The position numbers and the translations under genes are program-made. Below the pieces are notes generated by a model. It saw nothing but the letters and a program-made list of their open reading frames with translations, did no database searches and was not told the origin of the DNA. Shown here piece by piece: positions 53,106-61,516 of a stretch of 64,000 nucleotides of DNA. Where the stretch lies: positions 3,898,001-3,962,000 of the forward strand of contig NZ_CP143867.1 in NCBI RefSeq assembly GCF_036416795.1, in the 5' to 3' direction. Source of the stretch: Bacteroides sp. MSB163 (GTDB lineage Bacteria; Bacteroidota; Bacteroidia; Bacteroidales; Bacteroidaceae). Positions within the stretch are counted from its first letter, which is position 1. Each line of letters starts with the position of its first letter.

Positions 53106-53486
53106 CCGGACATCATGTACTATTATAGTATGGAAATCCGAGTCTCCTATAGTGAAATCTGAAAAATCATCTTTCTCAATTTCGCTTTTTCCTATACTAT
53201 ATTTCACAATGGAACTCTTTAGTATAGTATCGGAGGATTCAAAAATCATAATAGGAGTAATTACTCCAAATAGCTCATTTCATGACAACTCTACATCAAT
53301 ACTTTTATCATATACACCTGCAAAACGATTTGTTTTATAGAGTTTAAATCGAAACACATCACTCCCTTGCTTTAATTCTTCTGTACCTTTAGGTACGCTA
53401 TCCATTGACTGATTACTGGATGGATAACGGTTTTGTTTTCCGTTGCGCCTGATTATTAACCGGGTGGAGCAATCCACCCGTAACAC
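53106..53486 (-). pseudogene. Hypothetical gene broken by one frameshift
   Basis: On the minus strand, a 68-codon frame from ATG 53486 (MLRVDCSTRLIIRRNGKQN) stops at 53280, and a neighbouring frame continues (LFGVITPIMIFESSDTILKS) to TAG at about 53106. Both halves have similar composition, so they may be one protein with a frameshift near 53283. A hairpin CGGGTGGA-GCAA-TCCACCCG (53461-53480) overlaps its start, which weakens the case. Family not recognised; evidence is slight. Confidence 0.25.
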
Positions 53487-53495
53487 GCTAAGACA

Positions 53496-53708
53496 ATGAA
53501 AATATATAATAAGATAACGACTGTTTTAAGGTGGGTAATACTTGCTTTTATCATCTGTCAGGCAGCCACCAGCACCGCCGGAATGTGGGTAATCCTAATC
53601 ATAGGCTTTTATATAGTCCGGTTCTTTCTCCGGTTGTTTATCTCTGCCGTTTACCTGCTTTGTATGGCGTTTATTTTTATTGTGCTGCTTTCACTTTTGA
53701 TTATCTGA
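53496..53708 (+). CDS. Small hydrophobic membrane protein
   Basis: 70 residues, almost entirely hydrophobic with two or three helices (LRWVILAFIICQAATSTAG, VRFFLRLFISAVYLLCMAF). It lies 24 bases before the DUF3873 gene, and small proteins of this kind accompany that gene in conjugative transposons. Function unknown. Confidence 0.6.
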   Translation: MKIYNKITTVLRWVILAFIICQAATSTAGMWVILIIGFYIVRFFLRLFISAVYLLCMAFIFIVLLSLLII

Positions 53709-53732
53709 TAACTCATTATAAATTATACCAAT

Positions 53733-53939
53733 ATGGAAACTTTAAACAAAAACGGGGTAAGCATTACCCAAACACCGGGAGAAGAAAAATATGTAAAATG
53801 CTGTTTAGGCGCATTTAGGGGACAAATCTATTATCAATATGATTATTGCCATACGGATGGCGAACTGTTCAGCACGCTTGCCAAAACGCTCGACGAGTGT
53901 CGCAAACAACGGGATGAATGGCTGAAAATACAACAATGA
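53733..53939 (+). CDS. DUF3873-family protein of conjugative transposons
   Basis: 68 residues. The pattern GEEKYVKCCLGAFRGQIYYQ then YDYCHTDGELFSTLAKTLDE and CRKQRDEWL is the DUF3873 family, found in the transfer or accessory regions of Bacteroides conjugative transposons. No enzyme motif; function unknown. It marks this segment as transposon-derived together with the DUF3872 remnant on the other strand. Confidence 0.8.
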   Translation: METLNKNGVSITQTPGEEKYVKCCLGAFRGQIYYQYDYCHTDGELFSTLAKTLDECRKQRDEWLKIQQ

Positions 53940-54034
53940 AGTTTAAGAACAATCTTTGCTTGATTACTTCCTAATGAAATAATCATATATCTTAAATATA
54001 AATTGTATTTTTGTCGTCAATTAAACATTGTGCA

Positions 54035-54904
54035 ATGAATAGACCTTATATATCATTAGACGAAGTTGCAAAAAATGAATTTTCTATAACCTGTATATAT
54101 CTTGCAGGGAGTATAATTCAAGATGCAGAGAAAAGAGAGGGGTTTGATATGAATAAAAATAATTATCATCTATTTACTGATAATGAAAAGTTTATATTAG
54201 AACTTTTTTATATTCTTTCTGATATAGAGAATTGTCTTTCCTCAATTGAAAACGCATGTATTTTTGTGAAACGTTTTTATGGGAAAAGTTATTTTGAAAA
54301 ATGCAAAATCAATATTATAGATTATTCTTTGTACCATTATGATGTTCTTTGTTACAAAATATCAACTCTCAAAGATTTATATTTCAAACTTGTAAACTAC
54401 TTATATGATTTGAAATTAAAGGGTAAGTCTTGTAGCTGGAAATCAATAGAAAAGAAAGAAGAAGAAATTAACAACCCTTTTTTATTCCATCTTTTAAGGG
54501 AAAATTATAATAACCTTTCTGTTATTGATAATAGACGTAATAAGTCTGCTCATGAAGGAAAAATTGAACATGCTGCTTTTAAGGATATTAGTCCGTATGT
54601 GATGTTAACGATGTATTCTAAAACAATGCCTATTAGTGATGATGTTATAATTACTCGTGGTTCATATTTAGAATACAAATTAAAAAGCAGCAGAAAGAAA
54701 TTTTTAGAGGAAACAGAAATTTGTAAATATAATGCGTTTATATTTACTCGCTGCATACTTTGTTCATTATCTGAGACGTTTATACAAAAAATAGATAATG
54801 ATACAAAAAACAAATATTCGGCGACATTAGAAAAAATTAAGCAAGAAACACAAGGCAACAAGTGTAGTATTGGTAAAAAAAATTGGAAGGAATGTTCTGA
54901 TTAA
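54035..54904 (+). CDS. AT-rich hypothetical protein with HEPN-like RxxxxH motif
   Basis: 289 residues from ATG 54035. A TTG at 54011 lies within a -7 box (TATTTTTG, 54006-54013), so it cannot be the start. The protein is helical, without membrane segments, and contains DNRRNKSAHEGKIEHAAF at about residue 175: an R-N-K-S-A-H motif as in HEPN nucleotide-binding or RNase domains. Base composition is clearly more AT-rich than the neighbours, suggesting acquired cargo. It has its own promoter and a perfect terminator. Possibly a defence or toxin gene; no partner antitoxin is visible. Confidence 0.55.
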   Translation: MNRPYISLDEVAKNEFSITCIYLAGSIIQDAEKREGFDMNKNNYHLFTDNEKFILELFYILSDIENCLSSIENACIFVKRFYGKSYFEKCKINIIDYSLYHYDVLCYKISTLKDLYFKLVNYLYDLKLKGKSCSWKSIEKKEEEINNPFLFHLLRENYNNLSVIDNRRNKSAHEGKIEHAAFKDISPYVMLTMYSKTMPISDDVIITRGSYLEYKLKSSRKKFLEETEICKYNAFIFTRCILCSLSETFIQKIDNDTKNKYSATLEKIKQETQGNKCSIGKKNWKECSD

Positions 54905-54941
54905 GACTAAAAAATCATCCTTTAAGAATGATTTTTTAGTC
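54905..54941 (+). terminator. Perfect 14-bp terminator hairpin
   Basis: GACTAAAAAATCAT pairs with ATGATTTTTTAGTC around CCTTTAAGA, directly after the HEPN-like gene. Confidence 0.85.
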
Positions 54942-55069
54942 TGTAGATTAATTATATTCCAATTCTTCACCCTACAGTTCCACATCAGTAGAAGCATTTT
55001 TCAGTTCAAATGCAGTGTAAGTCCAAAAGAGAACGAGAAATACAAGGTGTGTAATCAATGTTTCCATTT

Positions 55070-55473
55070 TTATTCCCCCTGTTCTTCTTTACTGTTATCA
55101 TTATTAAATGAAAACGTAAGTTGTTCCAACCGCCCGAAGCTATCCTGAAAATACACATCTACCGTCTGTTGGTCGGTTGATGCAGAGGTATAGTAAAGCC
55201 GGAATGTTTCACCTGGAAGCGGGTACAGGTCATTCGGAAGTAACACCGTTCCATCGGACATTTTCAGCGTTCCCGCCCCGTCCTGTTGGAAATAGCGAAT
55301 GAAATACTTTGTTTCCTTAAACCGCTCGTCCCGGTGAAGTTGACACCTGATTTCGGCGGTTTCACCCACCTTTATTTTTTCGGCACTGGCATCGTTTCAA
55401 TACGGAACGGGTAAGACTGCTGTATATCTACATCGTCATTACACGCACCCACCAATAACAAGGCAGCCACCAT
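55070..55473 (-). pseudogene. DUF3872 (TraQ-like) lipoprotein gene, frameshifted
   Basis: The N-terminal part from ATG 55473 (MVAALLLVGACNDDVDIQQS, lipobox with Cys) reads into YPFRIETMPVPKK and stops at TAA; the rest (GETAEIRCQLHRDERFKET, LYYTSASTDQQTVDVYFQD, LEQLTFSFNN) continues in the next frame. The break is in a run of six A near 55376-55384, where seven would restore one protein. This is the DUF3872 family of conjugative-transposon transfer regions. Either a true pseudogene or a slippery A-run. Confidence 0.75.
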
Positions 55474-55514
55474 GTAGCACCCTGTTAGCCTTCCTCTGTG
55501 CGCAATAAATCAAC

Positions 55515-56165
55515 TTCATTGCCTGTACTGTCTCTCCAAAATGAAAGGTTGGACTCTTTTCCTTTTGATAAATTCATTAATCACAAGGTTTTCAAATAAA
55601 CCTCCACGAAGGAAATGAGTCGTTATTTGGTCCGCGTTTCTTATGTCGAGAAATCAACATGCTAGTCCTGTGTCATAGAAATAGAGTTTTGGAGCTTTTA
55701 CTAGTCGTTTTGCATAGTTGTTGTGATCAGGTGTTAATAAATAACAGATGTAACTTGCCTCCAAAATAGAAATCCATGAGGTGGCTGTGGTTACGGATAC
55801 TCCACATTCATTGGCTAATGATGAAATATTGAGGAGTTGTCCAATACGTCCTGCACACAATTTTAAAAAACGGATAAATTTACTCAAGTCACCAATATTC
55901 CACATCAAACGCACATTGCGTTCTACGTATGTCTGGATGTAGAATGGATAGTAGTCGGTAGGGGCAATGTCTCTATCGTAAAGACGAGGATACGCACCTT
56001 TGAAAATCTCTTCATTTACGGTAGGAGGGGGTATGTTACCTTCTTTCATTTCAAGATGAGAAAAAGGTAATAACCGAAGAATTGCTGTTCTACCAGCAAG
56101 TGATTGGTTGATACTCTCCATTAAAAGGAAATCATGAGAGTCTGCAAGCGGTATGATACTTAGTT
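55515..56165 (-). pseudogene. Truncated AAA ATPase with DUF4143 domain
   Basis: The central and C-terminal parts are recognisable: LLMESINQSLAGRTAILRLL, TYVERNVRLMWNIGDLSKF, LLNISSLANECGVSVTTATS, then KLYFYDTGLAC. TGA follows at about 55656, with homology continuing (FLDIRNADQI, FENLVINEFIKRKR) and a frameshift before FWRDSTGNEVDLL. The P-loop N-terminus is absent. A dead remnant of a common Bacteroides ATPase family, at the right edge of the debris. Confidence 0.75.
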
Positions 56166-56325
56166 AAAAAGAATGTCGATTCATAGATAAAAAAAGGTAA
56201 TTCATCTATTTTAGTTTCTATTATTTTTTCAAATTTATATATTTGCAATAAGCAAACAGGCAATATCGTCATCAAAAGCAGGGATATAAAAAATTATTTG
56301 GAATAGCTTTTTATAGAAACTGATT

Positions 56326-57054
56326 ATGAAGAAAATTAATCTTATAACAGGATTAGCATCCGTGTTTATGTGTCTTCTTTTCATGGGGCTCCGGGATATA
56401 GGTCGCTATCCGGAGAAAATATGGCTTCATCGTTGCAATTCTTTGGAAAAATTGTACGAGCAACAGGGGCGATATCCGAATGTAGAGGTTGATCTCGTCT
56501 TTCGGAAAGACCGTGTATTTGATGTAACGCATGATGTAGATACAAGTTTTAATCTGAGTTTGGGTTCCTATTTTTCTTATATGAAAGATCATGAAGGAAA
56601 AATGTGGTTGGATATAAAGAACCTGACCGCTGGAAATAAACATGTAGCACTAGAGAGAATGAATGAGATGACGGAATATTTCCGGATTGCAAAAGACCGT
56701 TTGATTATAGAGGGCAAAGATTGGAAAGCTTTGGAAGCTTTCACTCAAGACGGTTATTATACTTCGTATTATGTAACTTATGATGAACCGGATGATTTGA
56801 GTGAAGAAGAAGTGGATGATTGCATCGAAGAATTACAGGAAATCGCGGATAAAGAGGTGGTTAGCGCTCTCTCATTTCCAGGATATTGGTATACTGAAAT
56901 AAAAGAAGGTTTGAACCGTTCCATAGATTTACTGACCTGGAAACACAGGAGTAGCCAGTTGCAGTTCTTGTTGTCTTCTGTCGGACGTGAGATGTTGGCC
57001 GATCCACAACTGAAAGTGGTATTGGTAAAAGAAAAAGGGCGGTTTCATAGATGA
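56326..57054 (+). CDS. Putative phosphodiesterase-fold (GDPD/FAM151-like) protein
   Basis: 242 residues. An N-terminal hydrophobic segment (INLITGLASVFMCLLFMGL) is a signal or anchor. The core IWLHRCNSLEKL, NVEVDLVFR and FDVTHDVDT places His, Glu, Asp and His where glycerophosphodiesterase-like TIM barrels have theirs, and MWLDIKNLT and RLIIEGKDW follow as further strands. I infer a GDPD-like or FAM151-like fold; activity unproven. 115 bases before the aldolase, same strand. Confidence 0.5.
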   Translation: MKKINLITGLASVFMCLLFMGLRDIGRYPEKIWLHRCNSLEKLYEQQGRYPNVEVDLVFRKDRVFDVTHDVDTSFNLSLGSYFSYMKDHEGKMWLDIKNLTAGNKHVALERMNEMTEYFRIAKDRLIIEGKDWKALEAFTQDGYYTSYYVTYDEPDDLSEEEVDDCIEELQEIADKEVVSALSFPGYWYTEIKEGLNRSIDLLTWKHRSSQLQFLLSSVGREMLADPQLKVVLVKEKGRFHR

Positions 57055-57169
57055 TCATTCGGATGCTAACTTGCTCTGAGAGAAGCAATCGTTTTTCGGC
57101 TTCGCGATAAAACAATCAACAAGAAAAACTGTTTATTTAGTATGATTCTAAATTAAAAATGAATATATT

Positions 57170-58222
57170 ATGAGTAAAACAGTTGATTTGTTGGGACAAC
57201 AGGCAGAATATTACCTGAACCATACGTGTAAGACAATAGATAAGAAATTAATTCATGTTCCTGGACCTGATGTGATTGATAAAATCTGGGTGGACTCTGA
57301 CAGAAATGTACGTACCCTTAATAGCTTGCAAACTTTGTACGGACATGGACGCCTTGCGAATACCGGGTATGTATCCATTCTGCCGGTCGACCAGGATATA
57401 GAACATACAGCCGGAGCATCATTCGCTCCTAATCCGATCTATTTTGATCCTGAAAATATAGTGAAACTGGCAATCGAAGGAGGTTGTAATGCAGTTGCAT
57501 CCACATTTGGTATATTAGGGGCTGTTGCCCGTAAATATGCCCATAAAATACCTTTCGTAGTAAAACTGAACCATAATGAACTGCTTACTTATCCAAATTC
57601 TTACGATCAGGTGATGTTTGGAACCGTAAAAGAAGCATGGAATATGGGTGCGGTAGCTGTTGGCGCTACTATCTATTTCGGTTCGGAGCAAAGTCGTCGT
57701 CAGATTATTGAGATATCACAAGCTTTTGAATATGCTCATGAGTTAGGTATGGCAACTATTCTTTGGTGTTATCTCAGAAACAATGATTTTAAGAAGGACG
57801 GCACAGATTACCATGCGGCAGCCGACCTTACCGGACAGGCCAACCACATCGGAGTGACCATCAAGGCTGATATTGTAAAGCAAAAACTTCCTTCCAATAA
57901 TGGCGGATTCACAGCTATTCACTTTGGTAAAACGGATGGAAGAATGTATTCTGAACTCGCAACTTCACATCCTATCGACCTTTGCCGCTATCAGGTTGCT
58001 AATGGCTATATGGGGCGTGTCGGTTTGATTAATTCCGGTGGTGAATCTCATGGAGAATCGGATTTGCGTGATGCTGTTGTTACGGCGGTTATCAATAAAC
58101 GTGCCGGTGGAATGGGATTGATCAGCGGACGGAAAGCATTCCAAAAACCAATGGAAGAGGGCGTTCAATTATTGAATACCATTCAGGATGTTTATTTGGA
58201 TTCTTCAATAACGATTGCATAA
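57170..58222 (+). CDS. fbaB: Class I fructose-bisphosphate aldolase (FbaB/DhnA type)
   Basis: 350 residues, archaeal-type class I aldolase. It contains GRLANTGYVSILPVDQDIEH (phosphate-side), PFVVKLNHNELLTYPN with the candidate Lys, VGATIYFGSEQSRRQI, and the late GVTIKADIVKQKLP with the Schiff-base Lys region, then GLINSGGESHGESDLRDAV. It cleaves fructose 1,6-bisphosphate to two triose phosphates. Cytoplasmic; single gene followed by a hairpin. Confidence 0.93.
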   Translation: MSKTVDLLGQQAEYYLNHTCKTIDKKLIHVPGPDVIDKIWVDSDRNVRTLNSLQTLYGHGRLANTGYVSILPVDQDIEHTAGASFAPNPIYFDPENIVKLAIEGGCNAVASTFGILGAVARKYAHKIPFVVKLNHNELLTYPNSYDQVMFGTVKEAWNMGAVAVGATIYFGSEQSRRQIIEISQAFEYAHELGMATILWCYLRNNDFKKDGTDYHAAADLTGQANHIGVTIKADIVKQKLPSNNGGFTAIHFGKTDGRMYSELATSHPIDLCRYQVANGYMGRVGLINSGGESHGESDLRDAVVTAVINKRAGGMGLISGRKAFQKPMEEGVQLLNTIQDVYLDSSITIA

Positions 58223-58230
58223 AGTATTTA

Positions 58231-58264
58231 ATCAGTATAGAAGATAAAAGTCTTCTATACTGAT
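58231..58264. terminator. Hairpin after the aldolase gene
   Basis: ATCAGTATAGAAGA pairs exactly with TCTTCTATACTGAT around TAAAAG; lies between convergent genes. T-run is poor. Confidence 0.7.
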
Positions 58265-58303
58265 TGCTTAAATGTAAAAGTGAACTGTTATCAGAACCGG
58301 AGT

Positions 58304-59476
58304 TTATCTCCAGTTAACCTTGAGTATATTTTCCATCCATGGTAACCGTACAACTTTGTATGACCAGGGAATGCTATCCAATAATATATCGTATGCACGT
58401 TCCTCTACAGTTAGAGTCCATTCCGTTTTTTCTATAACCCCCGCTCTATTCAAAAATGATTCTTGGAAGGCTCTCATTGAAGTATTCCTCATTTTTGACC
58501 AGTTTGCCTTTGCTGCTTCCAATAGAGAATCTATTGTGTTAAGTTCATTCTGATTTAGTACCAGTCTTTTAGGGAGTGGTTCGTTGGAGGGATAATTTAT
58601 TAACAAGCGGTTGAGGAACAGATCTTTTTCATCATACTCCCTGTCTTCATTTGCTATAAAGTGTTGTAAAATGAATATAGCTCGTACTTTTGATTCGTTA
58701 CTATTGAAACTCCTGTGATCTTGGCTTAACATATTAAGCCTCATAAAAAGCATTGGTAGAAATGGGGAGAGAATGACCAATCCGGCATTGGATATAGGTA
58801 TGTGTTTTAAATCTCTATATTGTTCTGTACCTAAATGAGAGCCATATATACGCACTCCGGGAGCTATTACATTCTCATCTACTTTTACACTGCCACAAGT
58901 TCCTTCATCGCCCGGACCAATATCCCAGTTCCCTTTGTCACATTTAGCTATGATTTTTCCTCCTGTAATAGTTATGTTTCCACATTTACTTTTTCGACCT
59001 GCATATTGACCGGCACCGCCTATTCCTGCAGATCCCGCGCGCCAGGAAGTTTCGTGCTGATAACCTGCATAGGCTTCTATGGTTCCACTTTCGATAATAA
59101 TGTCACCACATTCGGTAGCATATCCGCATCCTATACCGGCGGCACCTTCTCCACCGTATGCAACTAACTTTCCATCCCCTTTAATGATCAGAACTGATTG
59201 CTTTCTTGATTGAATTGCAGCCATTTCACGACCACTGTGCAGTGTGTTGTTTCCTTCGAGAATTACCGTGACATGACAGTCTTCCGCAATATGAAATGCA
59301 ACACCCATGTTTTCCGGATCACATAAGTTGGCATTTTGCAGAATAATTGTTGCATGTACTCCGGTAGACACTGTGATACCATGTCTCGGATTGGTACCTG
59401 TGATAATGTACACTCCATCTTGAGAGACACGGAAAGCTGCCGATTCCCTACTCATGTCTATTTTTTCATTTTTCAT
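58304..59476 (-). CDS. Fusion of beta-helix-like domain to contractile-injection-system tape-measure-type domain
   Basis: 390 residues, no signal peptide. The N-terminal 215 residues are short Gly-rich beta repeats (GVYIITGTNPRHGITVSTG, IESGTIEAYAG, GNITITGGKIIAKC, GAAGIGCGYATECGDIII), as in secreted beta-helix or carbohydrate-binding proteins. From about 228 the chain becomes ISNAGLVILSPFLPMLFMRL, RAIFILQHFIANE, EPLPKRLVLNQNE, NTSMRAFQESFLNRAGVIEK and IPWSYKVVRLPWM, which matches the CIS_TMP family (contractile injection system tape measure protein). No sheath, tube, baseplate or ATPase gene is in the window. The orphan setting and the fusion are odd. Confidence 0.75.
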   Translation of the reverse strand: MKNEKIDMSRESAAFRVSQDGVYIITGTNPRHGITVSTGVHATIILQNANLCDPENMGVAFHIAEDCHVTVILEGNNTLHSGREMAAIQSRKQSVLIIKGDGKLVAYGGEGAAGIGCGYATECGDIIIESGTIEAYAGYQHETSWRAGSAGIGGAGQYAGRKSKCGNITITGGKIIAKCDKGNWDIGPGDEGTCGSVKVDENVIAPGVRIYGSHLGTEQYRDLKHIPISNAGLVILSPFLPMLFMRLNMLSQDHRSFNSNESKVRAIFILQHFIANEDREYDEKDLFLNRLLINYPSNEPLPKRLVLNQNELNTIDSLLEAAKANWSKMRNTSMRAFQESFLNRAGVIEKTEWTLTVEERAYDILLDSIPWSYKVVRLPWMENILKVNWR

Positions 59477-60128
59477 AAGAATAAAAATTAATATTAATAT
59501 TGTATTTGCTGATTATCATATATTGATTTTCAGCCTGCTTTTAATTGTTTCTGCCTTGAGTGACCGTTAGTGCTTCATAACGATTATCCGGCAGTTTATA
59601 TTATTTGTAATTTGAAGAGAAACAGCAAATGAACACAGGCAAAAATAGCTGGAAATCGGGAAATCTAAATACTAAAATCAGTAAACTAAAATAATAATTA
59701 TAAGTGCTTGAAATACAGTGGGACAGCTTGAGATTAGTCTTCCTGTTTTTACGATTTCAGCCTTTTTTTGATGATATGCAGTGTGTGCTAAACAGGATTC
59801 AGTCCATGTGTTTTGCGGTAAAAGCTTCAATAGTGATTAAAAAACAAACAAGGGATCATTTGTTTTTGCCTTGTGTGTGTTGCATTTTCCAATAAGCTTT
59901 ATTGGGTGTTGACCTTGGCTAACGAGCCTGTCAACCAAGGTTAATCGGCTTGTCAACCAAGGTTGATAGATCTGTCAACCTAGGTCAACACCCGACTATT
60001 CCTAAGGATAAAGAGATATATCTATGGTTCTCAGTAGAATAGCGCCTAATATGAAATAAATAAATGCATCGTCTTGATACGGGTTGACTGCGAAAGTGAG
60101 AGTAGTGAGAGTAACTTGAACCAACTTT
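59477..60128. other. Long intergenic region, no gene seen apart from a palindrome cluster
   Basis: 652 bases between two minus-strand genes. A short plus frame (59704-59895) lacks a ribosome-binding site and typical composition. The only structured part is the repeat cluster at 59904-59993. The 60000-60128 stretch is unremarkable. Confidence 0.5.
59904..59993. repeat. Cluster of palindromic GTCAACC/GGTTGAC repeats
   Basis: Outer inverted arms GGGTGTTGACC (59904-59914) and GGTCAACACCC (59983-59993) enclose three tandem units of about 22 bases with the core GTCAACC-A/T-AGGTT, each itself nearly palindromic. All units face one another as in a multi-operator or foldback structure. Confidence 0.8.
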
Positions 60129-61334
60129 TTATTGAACGCCTGCATTCAACTTTTCTGTGAGACATCTTCTTCTCCATTCTGAGGGAGAGCAACCATATCG
60201 GGTTTTAAATGCTTTGTGAAATGCAGAAGGACTATTGAAACCTGTATTATAACAGATGTCTCCTATTTCTGCATTCGAGCCTTTTAGAAGCATTTCTGCT
60301 TGTTCGATGCGAAGTGACGTAAGGTATTGAAGAAAACTACATCCATATTCTTGATTGAAATATCTATTTAAATAGGTGGAATTGACAGCCACTCTTTGGG
60401 CAAACTGCTCCAATTTTATTTTTTGATCATAAATGAATTCCGGTGTTTGTAATAGTTGGTTTATTTCATTTATTTTTTGAGGGGTCAAGTATACTTTGGA
60501 GTTCTTCTTGCCATTTATAAGCACCTCTTTTTCTACGACCTTTTTTTCTGATTTGCTTTCTGGTTGTTGATTTAGGTTATTCACTGGGGACAATGTTTCC
60601 CGATAAATATGTGACTTGAGCTTTTGTTTTACGAATTGGTGTAAGAGAGAATTATGAAAGATATATCCACTTAATACGCCAATGCAAAGGTTGTATAAAA
60701 GATTGCAGATGTATGAAGAAGTGAACATATTCAATAAGAACATGAAGAAGAACCCTGATATTAGGATACTTTTTCTTTGAATATCGGAAGCTGATTTTAG
60801 GAATATACAGTCTGTTTCATTCATATTTCGCAAAAGTAATACGTAAATGAAAGTCTGTGTGATTCCTGTTATTATACACGTTAAACGGAAAAGTGTCCAC
60901 CAAGCTGGGAACGATAATAGAATTTCAGACCAACTGTAAGTTAAGTGATCTGTCACCGGACTTAAAACTGACATCAGTATGTAACAACACGACAATAGCA
61001 TCGAAGGTAACAAATGTTTCCACCATTGTGACTTTTTGGGAAATATTCCGGTAATACGGAAGCGGATAAAGAAATAGAGTAAAGGTGGGAGGAAAGTCAG
61101 TCCCCAACAGCATAGGGTAGGTAAGAGGGATGTTCTCCGAAGCAGAAAGAAATTTTCGTAGCATGTGCTATATGATGTTAACCCCCAGTATATTAGTAGG
61201 ATTAGTGCTAATAATATGGTCAAATCCTTTTTATGCTTGTTTCTCCAAATTAGAGAGATAGAAGCAAGACCTAGTACAGCCCAAGTCAGCAGAAAAGTAC
61301 AAATAAGTAATGTTTTTAATATGAAAAATGGCAT
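60129..61334 (-). CDS. Membrane-bound AraC-family transcriptional regulator
   Basis: 401 residues from ATG 61334; the frame is open for 56 more residues, but those overlap the divergent promoter and lack hydrophobic or conserved features. Seven or so membrane helices (LLICTFLLTWAVLGLASISL, LILLIYWGLTSYSTCYE, LPPLLYFFIRFRI and others) come first, then a cytosolic AraC domain (IKLEQFAQRVAVNSTYLNRY, FNSPSAFHKAFKTRYGCSPS). Such proteins in Bacteroides usually adjoin the TonB receptor they control, as here, where the receptor is divergent. Confidence 0.87.
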   Translation of the reverse strand: MPFFILKTLLICTFLLTWAVLGLASISLIWRNKHKKDLTILLALILLIYWGLTSYSTCYENFFLLRRTSLLPTLCCWGLTFLPPLLYFFIRFRITGIFPKKSQWWKHLLPSMLLSCCYILMSVLSPVTDHLTYSWSEILLSFPAWWTLFRLTCIITGITQTFIYVLLLRNMNETDCIFLKSASDIQRKSILISGFFFMFLLNMFTSSYICNLLYNLCIGVLSGYIFHNSLLHQFVKQKLKSHIYRETLSPVNNLNQQPESKSEKKVVEKEVLINGKKNSKVYLTPQKINEINQLLQTPEFIYDQKIKLEQFAQRVAVNSTYLNRYFNQEYGCSFLQYLTSLRIEQAEMLLKGSNAEIGDICYNTGFNSPSAFHKAFKTRYGCSPSEWRRRCLTEKLNAGVQ

Positions 61335-61516
61335 GATATTGTTGTTCTGTTGCTTGCAAATGTACACACAAAAGTCCGAAAAGAGTGATTTTATTCTGCA
61401 TTTTTTAAAGTTTGGTGATGAAATGTTGGTAGAAAATTGTTTCCTTTGCCCCCCTAATCTGAGGGTTGCTATATAACGCTCGTTAGGTATGTAAATTACC
61501 ATCTTGGGTTGTACAA

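Noticed and set aside
53071..53340. 89-codon plus-strand ORF after tRNA-Ser(TGA)
   Set aside because: Runs through the tRNA terminator and is antisense to a more plausible minus-strand frame.
59704..59895. 63-codon plus-strand ORF
   Set aside because: No ribosome-binding site, atypical composition, no recognisable motif.
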